Shown here piece after piece: positions 39,728 to 50,909 of a DNA stretch of 64,000 bases. The stretch covers positions 153,642,699 to 153,706,698 of the forward strand of contig NC_092050.1 of NCBI RefSeq assembly GCF_003086295.3, given 5' to 3'. The first letter of the stretch is position 1; the number at the start of each line of letters is the position of its first letter. The notes under the pieces were generated by a model. The model was not told the origin of the DNA. It did no database searches and saw only the letters and a list, made by a program, of their open reading frames with translations. The translations under genes and the position numbers were made by a program. Origin of the DNA: Arachis hypogaea. Its lineage: Eukaryota; Streptophyta; Magnoliopsida; Fabales; Fabaceae.

Positions 39728-41239
39728 GAGTAAAGTAGGGTGCACGTGGGCCGGGTGAAGCTGGGTTTGATGTGACCCAGACTCGACTCGAAATATACAT
39801 CGGGTCTATTTATTAGACCCGAACCCGACCTTAGACCCGATGAAACCAATACACTTTCGGGCCACAATTATACCGGGTGAAAACTGGGTAAAAACCGGGC
39901 CGTTAACATTACATTACGTTGATACCTTCTTGTAAGCTAGCATGAAAAAATATCCAAATTTTCAAGACTCCAACCATTATTTAACATGGTAAAATTCACT
40001 TAGAAAAATATAACAAGAACCAACCCTTCTTTAAAATTAAAGCATAACCACAATCAATACTAAAGCAAAACCACAATCAATACTAATATTGTCTAATAAT
40101 ACCAAATATTTAAATCAATACAAATAACACAATATTATGCATTAGTCTAAAGTCCTATGCATTCTAAACATAAAACATTAACTTATAGTCTTATAATGAC
40201 TAATAACAAAAAATATTCAAGTTTACAATACTTAAATTCCACATAAGAATAGTCATGATCCATCACTAATAACACAAAATATTAATTGTGTATGATGACC
40301 GGGTCTATTTTTGAGACCCTTACCCGGTCCTAAACCCGATGAAATCACACCAAATTAGCCCCTAAAGTGTTCGGGATTGGGCCGGGCCTTCGGACCGGGT
40401 CGGGTCTGTGCACCCCTAGAGTAAAGTATTGATTTTGTTCCTAATGTTTAAGATAAGTCTCAAAGTTATTCTTAATGTTTCAATTGTCCTATTTAAGTTC
40501 CTAATGTTTCAAAATTGACTCAATGTTGTCCTGCCGTTAGGAATCCGTTAACAGAATTGACGGCAGGACAAAATGGAGACGATTTTGAAATGTTAGGGAC
40601 TTAAATAGGACGAAAACGTTAGAGACAAAAACGATATATAAAAATAAATTTTAATTTAATTTTATCTTTTAATAATATTAATTTTTTACTGTACATAGTA
40701 TTCAATTATTTTTTAATTACATCTAAATAAATTACACTTAATCACATTACTTTTATTTTAAATAAATTTATTTTTTTATAATTTTAAAAAATTTTGATAC
40801 ATTAGAGACAAAAGGTATAATTTATATTTTATTATATATATATTATTATTTTTTTTTCTGCAAGTTTATATACTAGTCATTCTATAAATATTTTATGATA
40901 ACTAAAAATCTTTAAGAGTAAAATTATAAAAAAATTAATTTATTTAAAATGAAAGTAATATGATTAAGTGTAATTTATTTAGATGTGATTAAAAAATAAT
41001 TGAATACTATGTATAGTAAAAAATTGATATTATTGAAGGATAAAATTAAAATTTATTTCTATGTATCATTTTTGTCTCCAACATTTTCGTCCTATTTAAG
41101 TCCCTAACATTTCAAAATCGTCTCAATTTTTTCCCTCTGTCAGTTTTGAAACGTTAGGGACTTAAATAGGACGATTGAAACGTTAGGGACAACTTTGGGA
41201 CTTATCCCAAACGTTGGGGACAAAAACGATACTTTACTT
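39728..41239. mobile_element. Fold-back (long-TIR, MULE-like) element, interrupted by a hAT element
   Basis: Without the hAT insert the element is about 821 bp and nearly all palindromic. The left arm from 40427 (TAAGATAAGTCTCAAAG, GTCCTATTTAAG and so on) reappears inverted up to 41239. Each arm itself contains an inner inverted repeat (CCTATTTAAGT ... ACTTAAATAGG). A 9-bp duplication TATTAATAA flanks it at 39719-39727 and 41240-41248, suggesting the Mutator superfamily. No coding sequence. A transcript through it would form a strong hairpin. Confidence 0.82.
39736..40418. mobile_element. Non-autonomous hAT element, 683 bp
   Basis: It starts TAGGGTGCACGTG and ends GTGCACCCCTA, flanked by an 8-bp duplication GAGTAAAG (39728-39735, 40419-40426). 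The duplication is exactly the first eight bases of the fold-back element, so this hAT landed at its very tip. Subterminal GGGTC / GACCCG repeats are abundant. No transposase. Confidence 0.92.
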
Positions 41240-41248
41240 TATTAATAA

Positions 41249-42648
41249 TAAAATACTGTTTTTTTAGAATATTATAAAAAAATTTAATGTTTTTAATAAA
41301 TTTATTTAAGAGAATATTTGAGTATTTTTATAATTAATTTAAAGGATATATTAATATTAAAGAATATATAATATATGTTTACCACAATAAATTATTTTTG
41401 CAGATGATATTGTCCACATGTTAATTTATCATTAAACAATATACGTATTAATACGTATTTATTTGTTAACGTATCATAGTAATCGGTATTTATTTTTTAA
41501 CGTATCGTGACAATCATTTTAAAAAATTTTGTTGTAAAAAATTCACATTCAAATGAACCCAGAACCACACGTACCTCCGACCTGGCTTGTCCATTGATCG
41601 GCTCCCATAATAAATATAAGCTAGCCATCAAACCACAGGAGGACAAGGCTGGTATTATAAATCTGGATTGTTGGGTGAAGGGAGCAACACGTCTAGTCTC
41701 TATAGTGTTCTACATAGAAAGACTCTCCATATGAGAAACTACCCTGTCAATCTGAACCTTAAGTTTATTTTATTATTAAATCAAACGCTTAATAGACAAG
41801 GTATAGCAGTGTTTCAATAAAGTGCAATGGAACATGTGAAAACTTTCCTATATTTTTATATATGAAATTCTCACTAATTATTTTTCTTCTTTTTTTTTTC
41901 TTTGGGACAAAATTACCATATTATATCACTAATTAGTAATTTAATTAGGATAATGAATGATTTTTTTTTATGTGAAACATTTCAGTATTTCACATTATAT
42001 TATGTATTTTTCAAAGTTTATATCTAATTTCTTTACTGATCAACAATAAAAACATATTAAATTAGGAATTTACCAAAAATTTCAAGGTAACATACTAACA
42101 TGCAAGTGTGCAACGATGCTCAAGAAGAATAACGACGTTTACATAATCATATCACATGCTGTGTGATTTTGATTTTTGAGTAAAAATCTTTTTTTTTTGT
42201 CTTAAAAAAATTATTTTATATATAGTTATATGTTATGTTTGGACTCTGGATATTGAATATTACAGAATATATATTTATATTTAAATATGAACAATTCGTT
42301 TAACTAAATCAATTCACTTTACGAATATTTTATCTTTCTCAACAAAATCTCCAATATTTCTTTCACTGCATGATCCAAATTCCAAAGTTCCCAATCACTC
42401 TAAGCCCGCAAAATTCCTCTTTTATATTCACTCCAAATTTTACTAGATTGTATAAGATTTAATTTAAAAAAAAATCACCCATAACAAAAAAGGGTTAAAT
42501 TGTTGTATGAAATTATGAATTAGCCATCTTACCTTGTAATAAATTAACATCATAAACACAATAATTCTAGTTAAATTTGATCTTTCCCCCTTTGTTTCAT
42601 ATATAAAAGGAAAACATTATATATTTGGGAAAAGATATGAATTTTAAT
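41249..42648. other. AT-rich intergenic DNA
   Basis: No supported gene. A 75-codon frame at 41507-41734 has no recognisable domain. Confidence 0.5.
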
Positions 42649-45033
42649 TGTGAGGAAATTATTTTAATTTTTTAATTTATTTGTGGCAATGCATATATTA
42701 ATTATAATTATAAATTATACTCTTTCAACTTAAATGACTTATATAATGGTGATCTCATTTATTGTTATATATGCTAAATTGAATAAGTCATTATTACTTT
42801 TGATTTGAAATTAAATGAGAATAAAACCATATATTATCTTTTGTTCCTTAGATAATTATCTTTTGGATTTTAGATATATTATATTTTAGAATTTATATAC
42901 TATTTTTATTTGAGCTTTAGAGTTTAATGGGTGTCATGCTCAAATATAAATAGGCCTTCAGGGTTTCGGTCCCCAATATACCAAAATCGCATTTGTTGCT
43001 CTTTCCCCATCAAAAGAGTTACAGTTCAGCCACCTAGGAATACACAAAGTTTTGGTTGAGAAAGATCGAAAGAATCACAAAATCCAAATCCTTCCATCAA
43101 TTTCTAACTTTTATGAATAAAGGTACGCTTCCGCATTGTCTTATATTTTCATGATTCAATATGAATAATCTGGATTATTAAAATTAATTTATTCCAACAA
43201 GTGGTATTAGAGCTATCCATAATTTAATCATAAAAAATATTCAGTTTTATTTTTTTTTATTATTATCAAATCAATATATATATATATATATTGTTCACGT
43301 TATGAAATTGTTGCACGCACACGAACTTGGTCCGTATATACATACGAAATTGTTCTGCGTTGTGTGTGAGTGTCAATGTATATAAATTGGTTCGTATATG
43401 AAAGGCTTCCATATATATGCATTGTTTTTGTTTGCGTTGAACTCAGATTGCGTTCTCAGCCAATTTTATATACATGTATAATATATATATTATTCTTTCG
43501 ATTATATATATACATTTTTGCGTACCGATAGTGTAAAGCATGTTCCATTTTATTTTGTTTATAAAATTGATAATTTTTTTTGAAATATTGATGGAGTATT
43601 ATTGAATAATAATTGTCTAGGATCTAATTATGTATGCTATTAATTTAGTATACAATTGATTAATAATTCTTTTTGGGTTATAAGGATTATTATGTATATG
43701 TCACTTATGCGAATATTGATTTAGTCAAAAAAATATTTATATTTGGCCAAGTTATGAGTGTACATCAATAATATTTGAGTAATAAAAAATATTAATTGTT
43801 ACATAAAAAAATTAGTAACAATTTGGATTATTATACCCACTTATTTTATAAAGATTTGATTTTAGAATAAATTGATTGAACATTATGCTGCCAAAGTAAT
43901 CTCTTGTGAAAATTGATTTATTTAAAACATTAGGAATATGGTGTTATGTAATTCATGCGAATATTGGTCGGTCCAAAGGAAGGTCTATATTTGGCCGAAT
44001 TACATACAAATATTGATAGTAAATACATGTTTGGGTAACAAATTAAGAATAAAGTAATGCTTATTATTTATGCGAACAATAATCGGTCCAAAAGAAGTTT
44101 ATTGTTTGGCCAAATAATAAGCATTACACACTTTTGTTTATTTTCTATTAATTATGCGGTCAATAATCGGCCCAAAAGAAAGTTATTGTTTGGCCAATTA
44201 ATAGAAAATATATGCGGTAATAAATAGGTTGCGAAGTTTAAGTCTCCATGTGCGCATTAAGTCGGTCCAAAGAAAGGCTTCATTGTGACAGGAATTTTGA
44301 CAATATTTTATTACTGCAATGAGAGTATTACTTACAGTTAATTTTTCTATCCAAAGATTGAAAATTAATGTTGTTCTAGATATCTCAATATGGATTTTTT
44401 TCCATTATTTAACTAATGTTTACTGCATGTTTATTTGTTCTAATCCAGAAACTATGGTTTCAACTACCAATGTTTCTGCACAAATTAGCAGTATTCCTAT
44501 GCTGAATGCTTCAAACTTTAAAGTTTGGAAGGATACCGTGGAGATTGTCCTCGGTTGTATGGATTTGGATATAGCTCTTCGAGAGGAGAAACTCACTTTC
44601 ACTCCGGAAAACGTCAATGAGGCTAAAATAGAGAAGTGGGAGAGATCCAATCGAATGAGCATTATGATCATGAAACGCTCAATTCTTGAGACGTTTTGGG
44701 GCTCAATTACTGAGGATAAAGATGTCAAACAGTTTCTGAAAGATGTTGAAATTTTTTTTACTAAGAATGAAAAGGCAGAGGCAAGTAGTCTTTTGAGCAA
44801 ACCTGTCTCCATGAGGTATAAAGGTAAAGGAACATAAGGGAGTACATTATGAAAATGTCTCATCTTACTTCAAAATTGAAAGCACTAAAATTAGAGTTGT
44901 CTAAAGATTTACTCGTGCATTTAATTTTGATTTCCCTTCCTGCACACTTTGAACAATTCAAAGCGAGTTATAACACTCTGAAGGACACTTGGTCCTTAAA
45001 TGAGCTTATATCTCACTGTGTGTAAGAAGAAGA
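42649..45033 (+). mobile_element. Ty1/copia 5' fragment, left arm of a long inverted repeat
   Basis: The LTR spans 42649-43199 (starts TGTGAGGAAAT, ends CCAACA), with the primer binding site TGGTATTAGAGC at 43202-43213. A long leader with repeated stem-loop modules (43690-44300) and the start of gag follow. The element stops within gag, near 45033-45060; no protease, integrase or reverse transcriptase follows. The same sequence recurs inverted from about 45076. Confidence 0.9.
43690..44300 (+). other. Array of stem-loop modules in the copia leader
   Basis: At least three modules of about 60-75 nt share an apical core (TGCG..AATA.TCGG(T/C)CCAAA.GAA..TATTGTTTGGCC) but have different, fully complementary outer stems. 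These are ATGTAATTC/GAATTACAT (43946/44005), GTAATGCTTATTATTT/AAATAATAAGCATTAC (44054/44127) and TATTTTCTATTAATT/AATTAATAGAAAATA (44139/44210). Weaker relatives lie at 43690-43775 and 44230-44295. The same set recurs in the right arm (about 45830-46150). Confidence 0.8.
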
Positions 45034-45060
45034 GAGACTACAGCAAGATAAGACTAAAAG
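44454..45060 (+). pseudogene. Ty1/copia gag fragment, left arm
   Basis: The frame encodes a copia-type gag N-terminus (MVSTTNVSAQ..., FKVWKDTVEIVLGCMDLD, KWERSNRMSIMIMKRS), a UBN2-like region. It runs open to about 44836. A one-base loss there relative to the right-arm copy shifts the frame into a stop, and a second in-frame TAA lies at about 45024. Sequence beyond 44837 still resembles gag in another frame. Non-functional. Confidence 0.85.
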
Positions 45061-45063
45061 TGC

Positions 45064-45650
45064 TCACATGACTTCATCTTCTTGCACACAGTGAGATATA
45101 AGCTCATTTAAGGACCAAGTGTTCTTCAGAGTGTTATAACTCACTTTAAATTGCCCAAAGTGTGCAGGAAGGGAAATCAAAATGAAATGCACGAGTAAAT
45201 CTTTAGACAACTCTAATTTTAGTGCTTTCAATTTTGAAGCAAGACGAGACATTTTCATAATGTACTCCCTTATGTTCCCTTTACCTTTATACCTCATGAA
45301 GACAAATTTGCTCAAAAGACTACTTGCCTCGGCCTTTTCATTCTTAGTAAAAAATTTTTCGACATCTTTCAGAAACTGTTTAACATCTTTATCCTCAGTA
45401 ATTGAGCCCCGAAACGCCTCAAGAATTAAGCGTTTCATGATCATAATGCTCATTCGATTGGATCTCTCCCACTTCTCTATTTTAACCTCATTGAGGTTTT
45501 CCGGAGTGGAAGTGGGTTTCTCCTCTCGAATAGTTATATCCAGATCCATACAACCGAAGACAATCTCCACGGTATCCTTCCAAACTTTAAAGTTTGAACC
45601 ATTATAGGAATACTGCTAATTTGTGCAGAAACATTGGTAGTTGAAGCCAT
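45064..45650 (-). pseudogene. Ty1/copia gag fragment, right arm
   Basis: The minus-strand frame 45570-45064 (MEIVFGCMDLDIT...) carries the same gag region as the left arm, without the left arm's frameshift near 44836. The upstream part (45650-45571) is out of frame with it. It ends at the inverted-repeat centre, so gag is truncated and no downstream pol exists. Confidence 0.82.
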
Positions 45651-46949
45651 AGTTTCTGGATTAGAACAAATAAACATGCAGTAAACATTAGTTAAATAAT
45701 GGAAAAAAAATCCTTATTGAGATATCTAGAACAACATTAATTTTCATTCTTTGGATAGAAAAATTAATTGTAAGTGATACTCTCATTGCAGTAATCAAAT
45801 ATTGTCACACATGAAACATTTCTTTGGACCGGCTTAATGCGCACATTGAGACTTAAACTTCGCAACATATTTATTACCGCATATATTTTCTATTAATTGG
45901 CCAAACAATAACTTTCCTTTAGGCCGATTATTGACCGCATAATTAATAGAAAATAAACAAAAGTATGCAATGCTTATTATTTGGCCAAACAATAAACTTC
46001 CTTTGGACCGATTATTGTTCGCATAAATAATAAGCATTACTTTATTCTTAATTTGTTACCCAAACATGTATTTACTATCAATATGTGTATGTAATTCGGC
46101 CAAATATAGATCTTTCTTTGGTCCGACCAATATTCGCATGAATTACATAATACCATATTTCTAATGTTTTAAATAAATCAATTTTTACAAAAGAGGCTAC
46201 TTTGGCAGCATAATGTTCAATCAATTTATTCTAAAATCAAATCTTTATAAAATAAGTGGATATAATAATCCAAATTGTTACTAGTTACCTTATGTAACAA
46301 TTAATATTTTTTATTACTCAAATATTATTGATGTATACTCATAATTTGGCCAAATATAGATCTTCCTTTGACTAGATCAATATTCGCATAAGTGACATAT
46401 ATATAATAATCCTTATATCCCAAAAGAAATTATTAATCAATTGTATACTAAATTAATAGCATACATAATTAGATCCTAGACAATTATAATTCAATAATAC
46501 TCCATCAATATTTCAAAAGAAATTATCAATTTTATAAACAAAATAAAATAGAACATGCTTTACGCTATCTGTACGCAAGAATGTATATATATAATCGAAA
46601 GAATAATATATATTATACATGTATATAAAATTGGCTCAGAACGCAATCTGAGTTCAACACAAACAAAAACAATACATATATATGGAAGCCTTTCATATAC
46701 GAACCAATTTATATACATTGACGCTCGAGTAAATATCCATAGTCGTCCCTGAGATTCACGCAATTACTCATACTAATTCCTAAGATCCCGATTTTCCTAT
46801 TGCAGTCCTCCAGATAGAGCTCCGAGCACTCAAACTGGTCCTTGGCCATATTTCAGGTGATGACTCATCACCGGAGCGCTGACGTGGCCGCGAATTGCCA
46901 CGCTGGAAGGCTCCGAAACGGCGTCGTTTTGGTTTGGTGCCCTTGATAG

Positions 46950-48732
46950 CCAAAAACATCGCCGTTTTGACGTTATTTAGCATGAATATCAGTTTTCTCG
47001 CCAATACAAACTTCACTCGTCTCTTCTTCTTTCACCCTCTGACTCCATCTTCGTATACTCATCAATGGCGTAGGGTTCTAATCCCTGGGTTGAAAAAGTT
47101 GAGAGAAGAAGCAAGAGGTTTTCGTTCTTCCCCTCCATCACCAGAAGCAAGAGATTCGGACTTTGTGATCGTATTTAAGGTAATCTCCCTCCTTTTTTTT
47201 TTTACTTTGCATTTTCGATTCAGTGTTGGTTGTTGATATGCAAGTTGTTTGTGTGTCTGAGGTTCGGGAGTTTTGGTGTCATTGTAGTGTCTAGGATTTG
47301 AAGGTTGGCTGGGGTTTGTGGGGTTGCTATATTTAACCAGAATGAAATAGGGATATGGTTCAAAAATGTGTTCTTGATGTGTTCATGTCACACTCCAATA
47401 CCAAAGCTCATACTACATCTAAAGTCACACAGCCACCATCAATGTCAAAGACTCCTACCCAGCCCAAGGTGCCAACAAAAAAATCCCAGCTTATGAATAG
47501 TTTTCCAAATATCAGTTTAATTTTTTAGGGATTCACTTGATCCTGGAGTGATTTTTTTTTTGGCCGTCCTGTAGTAACTCTTAGACTAATTACTTCTATT
47601 TGAGGACCACTTGTTATAATCTTTTCAAGAGAATGTTGATGTTCCAAAAATTTCAGGGACAAATAATGAGCTTTTATCTTAATTTTATCTTTGTGCACTT
47701 AAGTTTTTGTAGTAAGATGAATTTAAGAGATGAGTTTTTATTTGATAGTGATTTGGATATGAGTTAAAATATACTAGTACTACAATAAATTTATCAAAGC
47801 TTACATTGTCTTGAAGTACACCATTGATTGCTATATAGTTAAGTTTGACAGCAAGATGGACTTGTTTTGTCTAAAATGTTTCCACGCTTGGCTAAATACC
47901 TCTTTGAAATTTGTGATAAATGTTGTGAAGGAGGAATTGCCTAATAATCTAGTCAGACTAGATATGTTATTTCAAAAGGCAGTGAAATCTGAAATTGACA
48001 TACAGGTCTATTAATGGTTTATTGTTATACTTAGATTTTAACAAGAACTAATTGAATGGTGGAAAATTAGTTGCACTTTTAATAAGAATAGGAAAATGAA
48101 AGTGGTGTTTTTATCACAAAAAAAAAAAGAATAAAAAATAAAGTTGTGTTCTGCCAAATTTGTTGGACTTGAGGAAACTAACAACTTGATGCATTTTATT
48201 CACTAGCAACTTTGTCATTTATTTATAACATTTAGTCAGAAAACCTTTTCATCGTTTTGCAGTGTAGATCAAGTGGAAGAGAGATTTCTATTCTCATATT
48301 GTCAGGGAAATAGATTGCTATTGCATTAGTTGACCAAAGCAAATTGAGGTATAGGTTTCTTCTTATATGTTCTGTTCTTTTTGGCTTCAATACTTAATTA
48401 ATGATAGCTTTTCAATAGTAACATACCCCACGTTCTTACCAACTTTTTACATGGTGCCTGTGGTAAACCAAGTTTATTCATTTGATACCATCTTTTTTAG
48501 AAGAAATTTGTCACTCCAATTGCATTGTTTATAGTTTAGCTCCCGAATCATTGTCAGATTATCTGCATATCTGTTAGGGACTTTTATAGGGATCGATTGT
48601 AAATTTTAAGGACCTTTATGGGGATAAGCATAAACGTTAGGGACTATTATGGGTCACGAATATAAAGTCAGGGTTATATATGTTTACATTTTGTTGAAGC
48701 TATATATGTATAATATTTTCTGAATCTGGCAG
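46950..48732 (+). other. MULE interior, 5' part without a recognisable gene
   Basis: A leader-like, exon-like block near 47040-47179 ends in ATTTAAG/GTAATC, a plausible splice donor. A Lys/Pro/Ser/Thr-rich stretch near 47385-47510 resembles the linker of a MULE gene. Short frames (for example 67 codons at 47811) have no domain. Probably remnants of the element's own transposase gene. Confidence 0.4.
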
Positions 48733-48990
48733 GGACTGATATCAGCAGTGAAAGAGGTGATACCTGATGTGCATCATATATTCTGCGTCTAGCATTTATG
48801 AAAAAATTTCAACAAGAATTGGAAGGACTTACAATTACGGGAACTTTTGTGAGAATGTGTAAGAGCAACAACATACCAAGAATTTAGAGATGGAATGGAC
48901 AAGATCAAAAAGTTAAATGAGGATGCTTGGGCATATTTACAGAAGTGGCTGATGGATGTTGGACTAGAAGCTTATTCAGCCATATTTAGG
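48733..48990 (+). pseudogene. MULE transposase fragment
   Basis: One frame reads QGLISAVKEVIPDVHHIFCV-stop-HL, then NFNKNWKDLQLRELL, then TTYQEF and KKLNEDAWAYLQKW. This matches the C-x-x-H-type segment near the end of the MULE transposase catalytic domain (family knowledge). In-frame TAG and TGA codons stand where tryptophans are expected (WH, LW). Only about 85 codons remain, so the element is non-autonomous. Confidence 0.75.
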
Positions 48991-49426
48991 AATTTCTATT
49001 TTGTGTAATTAATCTTTTTCATCGTACAATGACTAGATGGTGAATTGTGATCCAAAGGTCTTTTTGATATGCCATGCTTTTGATGAAACTACAGATAGCA
49101 GCATAATGGTTTCTAGGCTGCCTTGTACCTTCATCTTTTGTTGTTTTTTGATAAACAATGGAATTTGTCTTAATATACTATGCTTTGTGGTTTACCATTC
49201 AGGTGGAAGCAGTATTTTTTTATTTTTTTTGATAAACAATGGAATTTATCTTAACAACAGTTTCATAGTTAACAACATTTTTCATTCCATCAACAAGCAA
49301 TTTTTTTTATAAACAATGAAATTTATCTTAACAATAATTTCATAGTTAACATCATTTTTCATTCAATCAAGAAGCAGTTTTTTACATCTGTTGCTAACAG
49401 AAAATCCTAAACCACCAACTCATTCA

Positions 49427-49944
49427 TCATTTACAATACAGGATCACCAATAACACTATCAATACAAACACAGCTAACACTAATAATTGGATAATCACTT
49501 TTTGCATTTGGACATCCTCTACCAACCTTCGAAGCCTCCAATCAAAGTTCATCTTCACTTCATCACCACACGATTCTGACTTCTCATCCTGTTCCTCATT
49601 CACAGAATCTGCCCACACAAAAAGCCCGCACCATCTTTTCCCACTTGTCTGTAACCAAGAAAGGATCAAAGTTCAGAGAGGAACAACACAAGAACAGTCA
49701 GAGGAGGAGAATCATAACAACACAAGTAATTATTCTAACCCACATTATAGTTGGGGAAGCCATAAAACGATTTGTTTGGATTCGAATCTGTTCCAGACCA
49801 TTTGAGGACCAGCCTGCAGCCATAGCCACACCATTCTGGCAGGACCGATCTACTGCTCTTTGTTTGCGTTCTACTCCGGTTCCAGCTAGATGGGGAACGA
49901 ACAGAGCTTCCACCTGCAGTGCTACCACCACCCATCATCGACAT
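49427..49944 (-). CDS. zf-GRF domain protein with C-terminal membrane segment, carried in the MULE
   Basis: Two exons: 49944-49744 and 49648-49427, together 423 nt or 140 residues, in phase. The N-terminus is Gly/Ser-rich. A GRF-type zinc-finger region follows (EWCGYGCRLVLKWSGTDSNP, then FPNYN at the exon junction, then SGKRWCGLFVWAD). One expected cysteine in the usual C-P-N-Y context is Phe here, so metal binding may be damaged. An acidic segment follows, then a hydrophobic helix (about 21 residues, IIQLLVLAVFVLIVLLVILY) and a two-residue tail. Plants have many such short GRF-plus-TM proteins of unknown function, often in transposons. It could be a captured host gene or a MULE accessory gene; expression is unknown. 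Confidence 0.68.
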
Positions 49945-50909
49945 GAGTAGCAGCCCCAGCTGAAACTGTGTGAGAACGGGAAGAAGTGTATGAAAGAAGA
50001 AGAAGAAGAGATGAACAAGATGAAGGGATGAAGTATTTGAGAATTTGGGGATTTAGGGTTACATATAGTACGAGGGACCAATATGGGTACAAATTGTAAA
50101 TTAGCCAGCTCAGCTAGCCGTTGGGAGCCCTCCAGCGTGGCAATCCGTAGCCACGTCAGCGCTCTGGTGATGAGTCATCACCTGAAATATGGCCAGGGAC
50201 CAGTTTGAGTGCTCGGAGCTCTATCTGGAGGACTATAATAGGGAAATCGGGATCTTAGGGATTACTATGAGTAATTGCGTGAATCTCAGGGACGACTATG
50301 GGTATTTACTCTTGACGCTCACACACAACGCAGAACAATTTCGTGTGTATATACCGACCAAGTTCGTGTGCTTACAACAATTTCATAACGTGAACAATAT
50401 ATATATATATATATATTTTAATTCGATGATAATAAAAAAAATAAAATTAAATATTTTCGATAATTAAATTATGGATGGCTCTGATACCATTTATTGGAAT
50501 AAATTAATTTTAATAATTCAGATTATCCATATTGAATCACCAAAATATATCATAATGCGAAAGCGGACCTTTATTTATAAAAGTCAGAAATTGATGGAAG
50601 GATTTGGATCTTGTGGTTCCTTCGATTTTCCTCAACCAAAGCCTTCTGTATTTCTAGGTGGTTGAACGACAACTCTTTTGATGAAAAAAGAGCAACAAAG
50701 GGGACTTTGGTATATTGGAAACCAAAACCCTAAAAGTCTATTTATATTTGAGCATGACACTTAATATATGTATTGCACTCATACAAATTAAAAAATTAAA
50801 ATAATTTCCTAACATTAATAACAGGGGAGACAGCATCTGATATTGTTTTTTCTTAGCCACCATAGAACTCTGTATAGATAAGAGGAATTAGATTTTCAAG
50901 GTTCTTGCA

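Larger units (their letters stand above)
46727..50311. mobile_element. Mutator-like element (MULE), 3585 bp
   Basis: Terminal inverted repeats of about 185 bp start GAGTAAATA(T/C)CCATAGTCG. They match over most of their length, including GGTGATGACTCATCACC. A perfect 9-bp duplication TTGACGCTC flanks it (46718-46726, 50312-50320). The left copia arm at 43368-43376 (GAGTGTCAA) is the corresponding empty site. It contains a decayed MULE transposase piece (+) and a zf-GRF ORF (-). Confidence 0.95.
45076..50814 (-). mobile_element. Ty1/copia 5' fragment, right arm (inverted), split by a MULE
   Basis: Inverted counterpart of the left arm: gag from about 45076, leader with the same stem-loops, then the MULE (46727-50311). 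The leader start follows, with the primer site at 50478-50489 (GCTCTGATACCA on the plus strand) and an LTR at 50492-50814. The LTR is about 230 bp shorter than the left one because an internal block is absent. Identity to the left arm is high by eye. The two arms face each other with a spacer of only about 40-45 bp at 45034-45075. Confidence 0.88.

Noticed and set aside
44420..44863. 147-codon minus-strand frame in the left copia arm (and 141 codons on the plus strand at 45182 in the right arm)
   Set aside because: Antisense shadows of copia gag.
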